The notes: generated from the letters alone by a model not told the origin. A stretch of 9,595 nucleotides of DNA from Actinomycetota bacterium (GCA_005885115.1 VAXX01000108.1:1275-10869); one strand, 5' to 3'; counted from the first letter of the stretch, positions 1 to 7,913 are shown. Program-made: numbers and translations.

Positions 1-1670
1 TGGAAGGGCTGCGGCGCAACGCCGAGCGGGTGCGGTTCGTCCTCGTCCACCACGAGGAGGCCGCGGCGTTCATGGCGACGGCGCACGCGAAGGCGACCGG
101 GCGGATCGGGGTGTGCCTGGCCACGAGCGGGCCGGGCGGGATCCACCTCGCCAACGGGCTCTACGACGCCCATCTGGACCACGCGCCGGTGCTCGCGATC
201 ACCGGCATGCAGGAGACCAGCGTGCTCGGCACCGGGTACCAGCAGGAGGTACACCTGGACCGGCTGTTCGCCGACGTCGCGGTCTACAACCAGATGGTGG
301 TCAACCCGGCGCAACTGCCCGCGCTGGTGGACATCGCGATCCGGACCGCGTACGCCCGGCGGGGCGTGGCCCACCTGACCGTCCCCAACGACATCCAGGT
401 CGCCGAGGCCGACGCCGACCCGTACCAGCACGTGGCTCCGGCGACCGCACCGCACACCTCGCCCATCTACCTGGCCCCGCCGGTACGTCCGCGCGAGCAG
501 GACGTGGCCGCGGCCGCCGAGGTGCTCAACGCCGCGCGCAAGCCGGCGATCCTGGTCGGCATCGGGGCGCGTGGGGCGGGTGCGCTGGTCGAGCAGACCG
601 CCGACACCCTCGGGGCCCCGGTCATCAAGACGCTCTCCGGCAAGATGGTGATCCCCGACGACTCTCCGTTCGCGACCGGCGGGATCGGGCTGCTGGGCAC
701 CAAGCCGACGGCGGAGCTGGTCGAGGAGATCGACGCGTTGCTGATGCTGGGGACCAACTTCCCGTACACGAAGCACCTGCCGCCGCCGGGCCAGGCCAAG
801 GTGGTACAGGTGGAGGTCGACCCGGCCCGGGCGGGTACCCGGGTGCCGACCGACGTACCGCTGGTCGGTGACGTCGGGGCGACCCTGGAGGCGCTGCTGC
901 CCCGGCTGACCCGCCGGGAGGACCGTTCGCTGCTGGGCCGGTACCAGGACAAGGTGCGTGAGTGGAAGGACAAGCTCGCCGCGCTCGAGTCCCCGGTACG
1001 CGAGCCGATCGCCCCGCAGTACCTGGCCCACCAGATCGACGTGCACGCCACCGACGACGCCGTCCTGACCTGTGACTCCGGCACCGTGGCCACCTGGGCG
1101 GCCCGGCACTGGCAGATCCGCGGCAACCGCGAGTTCTACCTATCGGGCAACCTCGCCTCGATGGCGCCGGGCCTGCCGTACGCGATCGGCATCCAGCACG
1201 CGTACCCGGGCCGGCAGGTGATCGCGTTCGTCGGCGACGGCGGGTTCGCGATGCTGATGGCCGAGTTCCACACCGCCGCCTGGCACCACCTGCCGATCAA
1301 GGTGGTCATCAACAACAACAACAGTCTCGGGCAGATCCTCTGGGAGCAGATGGTGCTCGGGTACCCGGAGCACGGGGTGCGCTTCGGTACCCCGCTGCCG
1401 GACTACGCCGCGTGGGCCAAGGCGGCCGGCGGGTTCGGCGCGCACGTGGAGAAGCCGGGCGACCTGCCGGTGGCGCTGACCGAGGCGTTCGCGTACCCGG
1501 GTCCGGCGCTGGTCGACGTCGCCGTCGATCCCAACGAGCCACCGATGCCCGGACAGGTGACGTACGAGCAGGCGAAGAAGTTCGCCGAGGCGTTCCTGCG
1601 CGGGCAGCCGCACAAGGCGGCCATCGCCACCACCTTGTTCAAGGACCGGATCGAGCAGCTCAAGGCGTGA
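1..1670 (+). CDS. ThDP-dependent 2-oxoacid decarboxylase/oxidase, PoxB/acetolactate synthase family (5' partial)
   Basis: Seen: the frame is open from the first complete codon (position 3) to TGA at 1668-1670, and the protein enters already inside the N-terminal ThDP-enzyme domain. The cofactor-activating glutamate lies in HHEEAAAF (Glu at 54-56), and TSGPGG and NGLYDAHLDHAPVLAITG follow. The C-terminal ThDP/Mg site is GDGGF (from 1233) with NNNN (1311-1322). The middle domain has the LLGTNFPY and LVGD segments of E. coli pyruvate:quinone oxidoreductase PoxB, so FAD binding is likely. Compared with PoxB (catalytic Glu50), about 30 residues are missing before the window. Family knowledge: such enzymes decarboxylate 2-oxo acids, PoxB giving acetate and CO2. 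The substrate is uncertain, because the segment after the NNNN motif reads SLGQILWEQ where PoxB has a Phe at the Gln position. The C-terminal tail has PoxB-like length but a different sequence. A GTG at position 30 is not the start. The gene probably leads the operon seen here and may have partners upstream of the window. Confidence 0.9.
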   Translation, partial: EGLRRNAERVRFVLVHHEEAAAFMATAHAKATGRIGVCLATSGPGGIHLANGLYDAHLDHAPVLAITGMQETSVLGTGYQQEVHLDRLFADVAVYNQMVVNPAQLPALVDIAIRTAYARRGVAHLTVPNDIQVAEADADPYQHVAPATAPHTSPIYLAPPVRPREQDVAAAAEVLNAARKPAILVGIGARGAGALVEQTADTLGAPVIKTLSGKMVIPDDSPFATGGIGLLGTKPTAELVEEIDALLMLGTNFPYTKHLPPPGQAKVVQVEVDPARAGTRVPTDVPLVGDVGATLEALLPRLTRREDRSLLGRYQDKVREWKDKLAALESPVREPIAPQYLAHQIDVHATDDAVLTCDSGTVATWAARHWQIRGNREFYLSGNLASMAPGLPYAIGIQHAYPGRQVIAFVGDGGFAMLMAEFHTAAWHHLPIKVVINNNNSLGQILWEQMVLGYPEHGVRFGTPLPDYAAWAKAAGGFGAHVEKPGDLPVALTEAFAYPGPALVDVAVDPNEPPMPGQVTYEQAKKFAEAFLRGQPHKAAIATTLFKDRIEQLKA

Positions 1671-1673
1671 GTC

Positions 1674-4601
1674 ATGGCGGTCATCTCCCTTCCCCCGCCG
1701 CGGGTCCGTGGACCGGCCACTGTGGACAGCCGCGGGCTCGCGGCCGACCTGGCCGCCCGGGTCCGGGGCGAGGTGCGTTTCGACGCCGGTACCCGGGCGG
1801 CGTACTCGACCGACGGGTCCAACTACCGGCAGGTACCCATCGGGGTGGTGGTACCCCGGGACGTGGAGGACGCGGTCGAGGCGATCGCGGTCTGCCGGGC
1901 GTACGGTGCCCCGGTCCTGTCCCGGGGCGGTGGCACGAGCCTGGCCGGCCAGTGCTGCAACGTGGCCGTGGTGCTGGACTGGTCCAAGTACGTACACCAC
2001 GTCGAGTCCGTCGACGCCCGGGCCCGCACGGCCGTGGTGCAACCCGGTGCGGTACTCGATGACGTGAACGCGGTGACCCGCCAGCACGGCGGGCTGGTCT
2101 TCGGTCCGCGCCCGTCCACCCACAGCCACTGCACGATCGGCGGGATGGTCGGCAACAACTCCTGCGGCGCGACCGCGCAGTGGAGCGGCACCACCGCCGC
2201 GAACGTGGAACGCCTGGAGATCCTGACCTACGACGGCCGGCGGATGTGGGTCGGCGCGGGCGAGGGCGACGAGGACATCCTGCGGCGGTTGCGCGGGCTG
2301 CGGGACCGGTACCGCGGCGCGATCCGGACCCGCTTCCCGGACATCCCGCGCCGGATCTCCGGGTACCAGTTGCCGTACCTGCTGGACGAGCAGGGCTTCC
2401 ACGTCGCCCGGGCGCTGGTCGGCACCGAGTCGACCTGCGTCACCGTACTGCGCGCGCAACTGCGCCTGCTGCCCGAGCCGAAGTACCGCGCGGTCGCGCT
2501 GCTCGGGTACCCCGACATCGCGGCGGCCGGCGACGCCGTACCGGCCATCGACGACCATCACCCGATCCAGTTGGAGGGCCTGGACGAGAAGCTGATCCGG
2601 TACGAGAGCGACGAGCGGCGCAACCCCGAGGCGTTGAAACTGCTGCCGGACGCGGGCGCGTGGCTGATGGTCGAGTTCGGCGGGGACAGTCGTGAGGAGG
2701 CCCGGGAGAAGGCGGAAACGCTGGTTCGCGAGGTACGCCACGACAACGCCCAGGTGATCGACGACGACGCGCACCGCGAGCAGTTGCAGAAGGTACGCGA
2801 GGCGGGGCTCGGTACCACCGCACGTACCCCGGGCGGGCCCGACGCCTGGCCCGGCTGGGAGGACTCGGCCGTCGGTCCGGCACAGCTCGGCCCGTACCTG
2901 CGCGAGCTCACCAGCCTGCTGGACGAGTTCGGCTACGGCGCCACCAGCGTGTACGGCCACTTCGGCCACGGCTGCGTGCACTGCAGCATCCCGTTCGACC
3001 TGGTCAGCGTCGACGGGGTGACCACCTACCGCCGGTTCGTCGAGCGCGCGGCCGACCTGGTCGTGTCGTACGGCGGCTCGCTGTCCGGCGAGCACGGCGA
3101 CGGGCAGGCCCGGGGCGAGTTGCTGACCCGGATGTACGGCCCCGAGGTGGTCCGGGCGTTCGGCGAGTTCAAGGCCATCTTCGACCCGGACAACCGGATG
3201 AACCCCGGAAAGGTGGTCCAGGCCCGGCCGCTGGACGCCGACCTTCGCCTGGGACCGGGGTACGCGCCCGCCGAGCCGGACACCGAGTTCGAGTACAGCG
3301 ACGACGCGGGCAGCTTCGCCCGGGCCGCCCTGCGCTGTGCCGGGGTGGGGGAGTGCCGCCGCTCCGGCCCCGGTGGCGCGGTGATGTGCCCGAGCTACCA
3401 GGTGACCCGCGAGGAGGAGCACTCGACCCGGGGCCGCGCCCGGCTGCTGTTCGAGATGCTGCGTGGGGAGACCATCACCGACGGCTGGCGCAGCGCGGAG
3501 GTCAACGACGCGCTGGACCTGTGCCTGGCCTGCAAGGGCTGCAAGCACGACTGTCCGGTACAGGTGGACATGGCAACCTACAAGGCGGAGTTCCTGTCCC
3601 ACCACTACGCCGGGCGGCGCCGACCCCGGGACCACTACTCGCTGGGCTGGCTGCCGGTCTGGTCCCGCCTGGCCGCGCTCGCGCCCGACGTCGCCAACGC
3701 GGTGACCCGCCTGGGGCTGGCGAAGCGCCTGGCCGGGGTGGACCCCAAGCGCGACGTACCCCGGTTCGCGGCGGCCCGCTTCGACCGGTGGATGCGCCGG
3801 CGCCGGTCGCCCAGCACCGGCGAGCGCGGCACCGTGGTGCTGTTCCCGGACACGTTCACCACCGCTTTCGCGCCCGCCATCGAGGCGGCCGCGGTCGGGG
3901 CGCTGGAGGCGGCCGGGTTCACCGTGGTGGTACCGGACCGGCCGGTCTGCTGCGGACTGACCTGGATCTCGACCGGGCAGTTGGACACCGGGCGGCGGAT
4001 CCTGCGGCGTACCCTCGAGGTCCTCGCCCCGTACGTGCGCGCCGGACTGCCCGTCGTCGGGCTGGAACCCAGCTGCACCGCCGTGTTCCGCTCGGACCTG
4101 CGCGAGCTGCTCGGCTACTCGCCGGACGTGGAGCGGCTGTGCCGGCAGACCCGTACCTTCGCCGAGCTGCTCACCGAGCGGGCGCCCGACTTCACCCCGC
4201 ATCTGTCCACTGTGGACGGAGGTACGCCGAAGGCGATCGTCCAGACCCACTGCCACCACCACGCCGTCCTGGGCAGCGAGCCGGACGTGGCGCTGATGAA
4301 GGCGATCGGCCTGGACGCCACCCAGCTCGCGTCCGGCTGCTGCGGCCTGGCCGGCAACTTCGGCATGACCCCGGCCCACCGGGACGTCTCGCTGGCCTGC
4401 GCCGAACAGGCGCTGCTGCCGGCGGTACGCGAGGCCGACCCGGCCACCGTCGTGATCGCCGACGGCTTCTCCTGCCGTACCCAGATCGAGGACGCGCGTA
4501 CCGGCCGGCGCGCGGTCCACCTCGCCGAGGTGGTCAACGCGGCGGTCCGGGGCCGACGGCTGGGCGAGCATCCCGAACAGCTCCTGGCGCACCGGCCGTG
4601 A
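1674..4601 (+). CDS. FAD- and 4Fe-4S-containing 2-hydroxyacid dehydrogenase (YdiJ / glycolate oxidase GlcD-GlcF fusion type)
   Basis: The 975-residue protein has three modules. The N-terminal FAD-binding domain shows GGGTSLAGQ (residues 85-93) and THSHCTIGGMVGNNSCG (about 149-165). An FAD-oxidase C-terminal domain follows, with YGHFGHGCVHCSIPF (from 427) and SGEHGDGQ (471-478). The third part is iron-sulfur: C555-x5-C561-x10-C572-P, then a perfect C617-x2-C620-x2-C623-x3-C627-P, then two CCG-type motifs (Cys759-Cys760-Gly and Cys889-Cys890-Gly). Length and order match E. coli YdiJ, a D-2-hydroxyglutarate dehydrogenase. Related proteins oxidise D-lactate or glycolate, so the exact substrate is open. 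Electrons would leave through the Fe-S clusters. No signal peptide is visible, so it should act in the cytoplasm or at the inner membrane face. ATG 1674 lies 3 nt after the previous stop, with an AAGG at 1662-1665 eight bases before it. The end overlaps the next gene's GTG. The family is firm; the substrate is inference. Confidence 0.92.
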   Translation: MAVISLPPPRVRGPATVDSRGLAADLAARVRGEVRFDAGTRAAYSTDGSNYRQVPIGVVVPRDVEDAVEAIAVCRAYGAPVLSRGGGTSLAGQCCNVAVVLDWSKYVHHVESVDARARTAVVQPGAVLDDVNAVTRQHGGLVFGPRPSTHSHCTIGGMVGNNSCGATAQWSGTTAANVERLEILTYDGRRMWVGAGEGDEDILRRLRGLRDRYRGAIRTRFPDIPRRISGYQLPYLLDEQGFHVARALVGTESTCVTVLRAQLRLLPEPKYRAVALLGYPDIAAAGDAVPAIDDHHPIQLEGLDEKLIRYESDERRNPEALKLLPDAGAWLMVEFGGDSREEAREKAETLVREVRHDNAQVIDDDAHREQLQKVREAGLGTTARTPGGPDAWPGWEDSAVGPAQLGPYLRELTSLLDEFGYGATSVYGHFGHGCVHCSIPFDLVSVDGVTTYRRFVERAADLVVSYGGSLSGEHGDGQARGELLTRMYGPEVVRAFGEFKAIFDPDNRMNPGKVVQARPLDADLRLGPGYAPAEPDTEFEYSDDAGSFARAALRCAGVGECRRSGPGGAVMCPSYQVTREEEHSTRGRARLLFEMLRGETITDGWRSAEVNDALDLCLACKGCKHDCPVQVDMATYKAEFLSHHYAGRRRPRDHYSLGWLPVWSRLAALAPDVANAVTRLGLAKRLAGVDPKRDVPRFAAARFDRWMRRRRSPSTGERGTVVLFPDTFTTAFAPAIEAAAVGALEAAGFTVVVPDRPVCCGLTWISTGQLDTGRRILRRTLEVLAPYVRAGLPVVGLEPSCTAVFRSDLRELLGYSPDVERLCRQTRTFAELLTERAPDFTPHLSTVDGGTPKAIVQTHCHHHAVLGSEPDVALMKAIGLDATQLASGCCGLAGNFGMTPAHRDVSLACAEQALLPAVREADPATVVIADGFSCRTQIEDARTGRRAVHLAEVVNAAVRGRRLGEHPEQLLAHRP

Positions 4602-5704
4602 GGCCCGAGGTCCCGGTCGAGGAGCTGACCTGGGCGGCGTACCGGATCCCGACCGACGCCCCCGAGGCCGACGGCACGTACGCCTGGGACGCCACGACCA
4701 TGGTCGTGGTGCACGCCCGCGCGGGCGGGCAGGTCGGGCTCGGCTGGACGTACGGGGCGGCGGCCGGCGGCCTGCTCGTCGACGAGGTACTGGGCCGGAA
4801 CGTCACCGGACGGGACGCGCTGGACGTCACCGGCGCGTACCACGCGATGCACCGGTCGGTGCGCAACCTGGGCCGGCCCGGGGTCGCGGCCACCGCGATC
4901 TCGGCCGTGGACATCGCGCTGTGGGACCTCAAGGCACGGCTGCTGGGGGTACGCCTGGCCCGGCTGCTCGGGGCCGTCCACGAGACGGTGCCGGTGTACG
5001 GCAGCGGCGGCTTCACCAGCTACGACGAGCGGCACCTGGCCAGCCAGCTCGGCGGCTGGGTGGACGGGCAGGGGATTCCGCGTGTGAAGATCAAGATCGG
5101 TGAGTCCTGGGGGCACGAGGTCGGCCGGGACCTGTCCCGCATCGCGCAGGCGCGGGAGGTGATCGGTGACGACGCCGAGTTGTACGTCGACGCCAACGGC
5201 GGGTACACCCGCAAGCAGGCGATCCGGGTCGCCCACCGGATGGCGCCCTACGACGTGGCCTGGTTCGAGGAGCCGGTCTCCTCGGACGACCTCGCCGGCC
5301 TGCGCGAGGTACGCGACGCCGTCGAGCCCGACGTGACGGCCGGCGAGTACGGCTGGGACCTGCCGTACTTCCAGCGGATGTGCGCCGCCGGCGCGGTGGA
5401 CTGCCTCCAGGTCGACGCGAGCCGGTGCGGCGGCATCACCGAGTGGGTACGCGCCGCCGCCGTGGCCGCCGCGCACAACCTCGACGTGTCCGCGCACTGC
5501 GCGCCGCACCTGCACCTGGACGCCGCGCTCGCCACCCCGAACCTGCGGCACCTGGAGTGGTTCCACGACCACGTACGCATCGAGTCGATGCTGCTGTCCG
5601 GCACGGTCGGGGCGGACGGTGGCGAGCTGCGCCCGGACCTCACCGCGCCGGGCCACGGGCTGACGTTCAAGGACAGCGACGCGCAGCCGTACCGGATCGG
5701 CTAG
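4598..5704 (+). CDS. Enolase-superfamily protein, mandelate racemase subgroup (racemase or acid-sugar dehydratase)
   Basis: 368 residues, a normal length for the subgroup. The start is GTG 4598, whose GTGA overlaps the previous stop. Every key residue of Pseudomonas mandelate racemase appears at an offset of +3 or less. The KxK base motif is K164/K166 in RVKIKIG. Metal ligands are D198 (DANGG), E224 (WFEEP) and E250 (TAGEYGW). The Asp-His dyad is D273 (QVDAS) and H300 (SAHCAPH). A glutamate at 320 (HLEW) matches MR Glu317. Family knowledge: the fold abstracts the alpha proton of a carboxylate bound to Mg; members racemise 2-hydroxy acids or dehydrate aldonates and aldarates to 2-keto-3-deoxy acids. 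With both K166 and H300 present, two-base racemisation is chemically possible, but many dehydratases share the set. The substrate is not recognisable. As the last gene of the operon it ends in a TAG inside CTAG, shared with the opposing DAHP synthase gene. Confidence 0.92.
   Translation: MRPEVPVEELTWAAYRIPTDAPEADGTYAWDATTMVVVHARAGGQVGLGWTYGAAAGGLLVDEVLGRNVTGRDALDVTGAYHAMHRSVRNLGRPGVAATAISAVDIALWDLKARLLGVRLARLLGAVHETVPVYGSGGFTSYDERHLASQLGGWVDGQGIPRVKIKIGESWGHEVGRDLSRIAQAREVIGDDAELYVDANGGYTRKQAIRVAHRMAPYDVAWFEEPVSSDDLAGLREVRDAVEPDVTAGEYGWDLPYFQRMCAAGAVDCLQVDASRCGGITEWVRAAAVAAAHNLDVSAHCAPHLHLDAALATPNLRHLEWFHDHVRIESMLLSGTVGADGGELRPDLTAPGHGLTFKDSDAQPYRIG
5701..5704. other. Overlapping convergent stop codons within one CTAG
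   Basis: The plus-strand enolase-superfamily gene ends in TAG at 5702-5704. The minus-strand DAHP synthase gene ends in TAG read from 5703 to 5701. Both stops are encoded by the same four bases, CTAG, inside the palindrome GCTAGC (5700-5705). The two operons thus meet with no intergenic space and no separate terminator. Confidence 0.95.
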
Positions 5705-6765
5705 CGCCGGTGCCGGGTGGCCAGCGCCAGCCGCTCCAGCACCCGCTCGGTGACCTCCCAGCCCATACACGCGTCGGTGACCGACTGGCCGTGCACGAGC
5801 GGGCCGGTCGGGTCCAGCTCCTGCCGGCCCGGTACCAGGAAGGACTCCAGCATCACCCCGACGATGCCGCGCTGGCCGGCCTCCAGCTGGTTGGCGATGT
5901 CCGCGGCGACCAGCGGCTGGCGTTCGTGGTCCTTCCCGCTGTTGCCGTGGCTGGCGTCGATCACCAGCCGCTCGGGCAGGCCCGCGCCGCGCAGCCGGCG
6001 CAGCGCGTCGTTGACCGCCTCGGCGTGGTAGTTGGGGCCGGCCGCGCCGCCGCGCAGGATCAGGTGGCAGTCGGCGTTGCCGCGGGTGTGCAGGATCGCG
6101 GGGGTACCGGACTCGTCGATCCCGGTGAAGATGTGCGGTACGCCGGCGGCGCTGATCGCGTCGACCGCGGTACCCACGCTGCCGTCCGGCCGGTTCTTCA
6201 TCCCGACCGGCATCGACAGGCCCGAGGCGAGCTGCCGGTGCACCTGGCTCTCCACGGTACGAGCCCCGATCGCGCCCCAGCCGACCGTGTCGGCCAGGTA
6301 CTGCGGCATGATCGGGTCGAGGAACTCGCAGCCCACCGGCAGCCGCCGGGCCAGCACCTCCAGCAGCAACGACCGGGCGGTACGCAGGCCCCGGTTCACG
6401 TCGCCGGAACCGTCCAGCCCCGGATCGTTGATCAGCCCCTTCCAGCCCACCGTGGAGCGGGGCTTCTCGAAGTACACCCGCATGACGATCAGCAGGTCGT
6501 CGGCGAACCGCTGGACGGCGCCGGCGAGCAGGTCGGCGTACTCCCGGGCGGCGACGGGGTCGTGCACCGAGCACGGCCCGACGACCACGAGCAGCCGGTC
6601 ATCGACCCGGTCCAGCACCTGCGCGATGGCGGTCCGGCCCTCGACGACCGTACCGGCGGCCTCCACGCCCAGCGGCAGCTCGTGCCGCAGCAGGGCGGGG
6701 GTCACCAGGGGGACGATCTTCTCGATCCGCCGGTCGCTGACCGACTGGGTACCTGTCTGAGCCAC
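5701..6765 (-). CDS. aroG: 3-deoxy-7-phosphoheptulonate (DAHP) synthase, type I
   Basis: 354 residues, homologous over the full length to the E. coli AroF/AroG isozymes. It condenses phosphoenolpyruvate with erythrose 4-phosphate to DAHP, the committed step to chorismate and aromatic compounds. Seen: VVGPCSVHDP with metal-ligand Cys65 (E. coli Cys61), then RVYFEKPRSTVGWKGLINDP with Arg96 and Lys101. Also present are GAIGARTVESQVHR, the His in CHLILRGG, the Glu in VGVMLES and the Asp in SVTDACMGWE, all known active-site or metal-binding segments. Signatures mix AroF (SGLSMPVG, SHGNS.KD) and AroG (DCHLILRGG), so the symbol means only the type I family and does not identify an isozyme. Start GTG 6765 gives an N-terminus of AroG-like length. 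No good Shine-Dalgarno sequence is visible, and the gene lies 5 nt after the oxidase stop, suggesting translational coupling. Many actinomycetes instead use the plant-like class II enzyme, so this may be a second copy; the window cannot show that. Confidence 0.95.
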   Translation of the reverse strand: MAQTGTQSVSDRRIEKIVPLVTPALLRHELPLGVEAAGTVVEGRTAIAQVLDRVDDRLLVVVGPCSVHDPVAAREYADLLAGAVQRFADDLLIVMRVYFEKPRSTVGWKGLINDPGLDGSGDVNRGLRTARSLLLEVLARRLPVGCEFLDPIMPQYLADTVGWGAIGARTVESQVHRQLASGLSMPVGMKNRPDGSVGTAVDAISAAGVPHIFTGIDESGTPAILHTRGNADCHLILRGGAAGPNYHAEAVNDALRRLRGAGLPERLVIDASHGNSGKDHERQPLVAADIANQLEAGQRGIVGVMLESFLVPGRQELDPTGPLVHGQSVTDACMGWEVTERVLERLALATRHRR

Positions 6766-6770
6766 GCGGG

Positions 6771-7913
6771 TCAGGCTACCGGGTCCGGCAGGCCGAAGGT
6801 CGCGACCTCCGCCGGCCGGCGTCCGGTGTCGATCCAGGAGGCCAGTGCCTGACCGGTACCGACGGCCAGCATGATCCCGGTGGTGAAGTGCCCGGCGCTG
6901 ACCCAGCCGTTGGTCGTACCGGGGAGCCGGTCGATGACCGGTTGCCGGCCCTCCACGAGCGGGCGGAAGCAGCACCATTGATGGGTCACCTGGGCGTCCC
7001 GGGCGGCGGGCAGCACCCGGCGCAGCCCGGTGAGCAGCTCGTCCAGCGCCGCCGGACTCAGCTCCGGTGACAGGTCGGCGTCGAATGTCCCGCCGCACAC
7101 GATGCTGCCGTCCGGCAACGGCGTACCCCCGCCGTCCGGGCCGCTGACGATGCTGCCCAGCCGCCAGGGACCGGGTGCGGTGGCGAGCATGTGGCCCTTG
7201 ACCCAGCGCTGGCGTACCCCGGCCGACCACGGTGGCGGGACGAGCCCGGTGGCCATGACGACCGCGCCGGGGTGGAAGTCGCCGACGCTGCTGGACACCG
7301 TGGTGATCCGCTCGCCGGCGGTCCGTACGCCGGTCACCTCGACCCCGGTGGCGACCGTACCGGCGTGTCCGGCCAGTACCGCGGCCAGCCGCTGCGGGTT
7401 GACCGCCCGCTGGCCGCTGACCAGCAACGCGGCACCGCCCTCGGGTACCGCCAGGTCCGGCTCCAGCTCGCCGACCTCCTGGGCGGTCAACGGCGCGAAC
7501 GCCGGCCCCTGGGGCCACCGGACGGGCGTGCTGCCCGGCGCGAAGAGCTGGAGCCAGCGGGTCGTCCGCAGCCCGATGGCACCGTCCCAGCGCGCGTCGA
7601 GCTGCCTGTACCGCTCCCGGCTGGCCCGGCCGAACGCGACGAACGGCGCCGGGTCGGTCAGCGCGTGCATGTCCGGGGCGATCGCTCCGCCGTTGCCGCC
7701 GGAGGCCGCTGCGGCCAACCGGTCCGCCCGCTCCAGCACCACGACGCTGCCCAGCCCCGCGTCGCGGCAGGCGACCCCGGTCGCCAGGCCCACCGCGCCG
7801 CCGCCGACCACGAGCACGTCGGGTCGGCGGTCGAGCCGGTCCGGGAGCCCGGGCCGCAGCGCCGCGTGCTCGGCCTCGCGCAGCCCGTCCCACCACACCG
7901 CCGTACGCACCAT
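6771..7913 (-). CDS. FAD-dependent oxidoreductase, DAO family (D-amino acid/glycine oxidase-like)
   Basis: 380 residues. After a 32-residue N-terminal extension rich in Trp, Arg and Leu comes a Rossmann FAD motif, VLVVGGGAVG (GGGAVG at 37-42), with the ribose-binding acidic residue at E61 (VVVLE). The C-terminal part carries RPLVEGRQPVIDRLPG and GHFTTGIMLAVGTG, the usual flavin-closing segment of this family (Pfam DAO). Family members oxidise amino acids, sarcosine or other amines, usually passing electrons to oxygen to give hydrogen peroxide; some are dehydrogenases. Substrate and electron acceptor cannot be read from the sequence. ATG 7913 is chosen because GGAGGA (plus-strand TCCTCC, 7921-7926) sits 7 nt upstream. 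The frame stays open to 8012, but that extension is low-complexity and has no better ribosome site. There is no signal peptide, so it is cytoplasmic. It is the first gene of a two-gene operon with the DAHP synthase and is divergent from the peroxidase. Confidence 0.88.
   Translation of the reverse strand: MVRTAVWWDGLREAEHAALRPGLPDRLDRRPDVLVVGGGAVGLATGVACRDAGLGSVVVLERADRLAAAASGGNGGAIAPDMHALTDPAPFVAFGRASRERYRQLDARWDGAIGLRTTRWLQLFAPGSTPVRWPQGPAFAPLTAQEVGELEPDLAVPEGGAALLVSGQRAVNPQRLAAVLAGHAGTVATGVEVTGVRTAGERITTVSSSVGDFHPGAVVMATGLVPPPWSAGVRQRWVKGHMLATAPGPWRLGSIVSGPDGGGTPLPDGSIVCGGTFDADLSPELSPAALDELLTGLRRVLPAARDAQVTHQWCCFRPLVEGRQPVIDRLPGTTNGWVSAGHFTTGIMLAVGTGQALASWIDTGRRPAEVATFGLPDPVA

Noticed and set aside
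1140..4592. A 1150-codon open frame on the minus strand
   Set aside because: It lies antisense to the PoxB-like and FAD/Fe-S genes. Its translation is low-complexity (Arg, Gly, Val, Gln, Pro) with no family motif. Long antisense frames are expected in GC-rich coding DNA with a strong third-position GC bias.
3353..4597. Upstream extension of the enolase-superfamily frame
   Set aside because: The frame is open back to 3353, but that part overlaps the dehydrogenase gene out of frame and is low-complexity. GTG 4598 gives a family-typical length and a classic GTGA overlap.
5692..5710. CCGG...GCTAGC...CCGG symmetry at the convergent junction as a bidirectional terminator
   Set aside because: The arms are only 4 bp and individually palindromic, and there is no U-tract on either side. 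It is not a convincing terminator.
4115..6574. An 819-codon minus-strand open frame
   Set aside because: It crosses the antisense of the enolase-superfamily gene and a different frame of the DAHP synthase gene. The sequence is Arg/Gly/Pro-rich without motifs, so it is a shadow.
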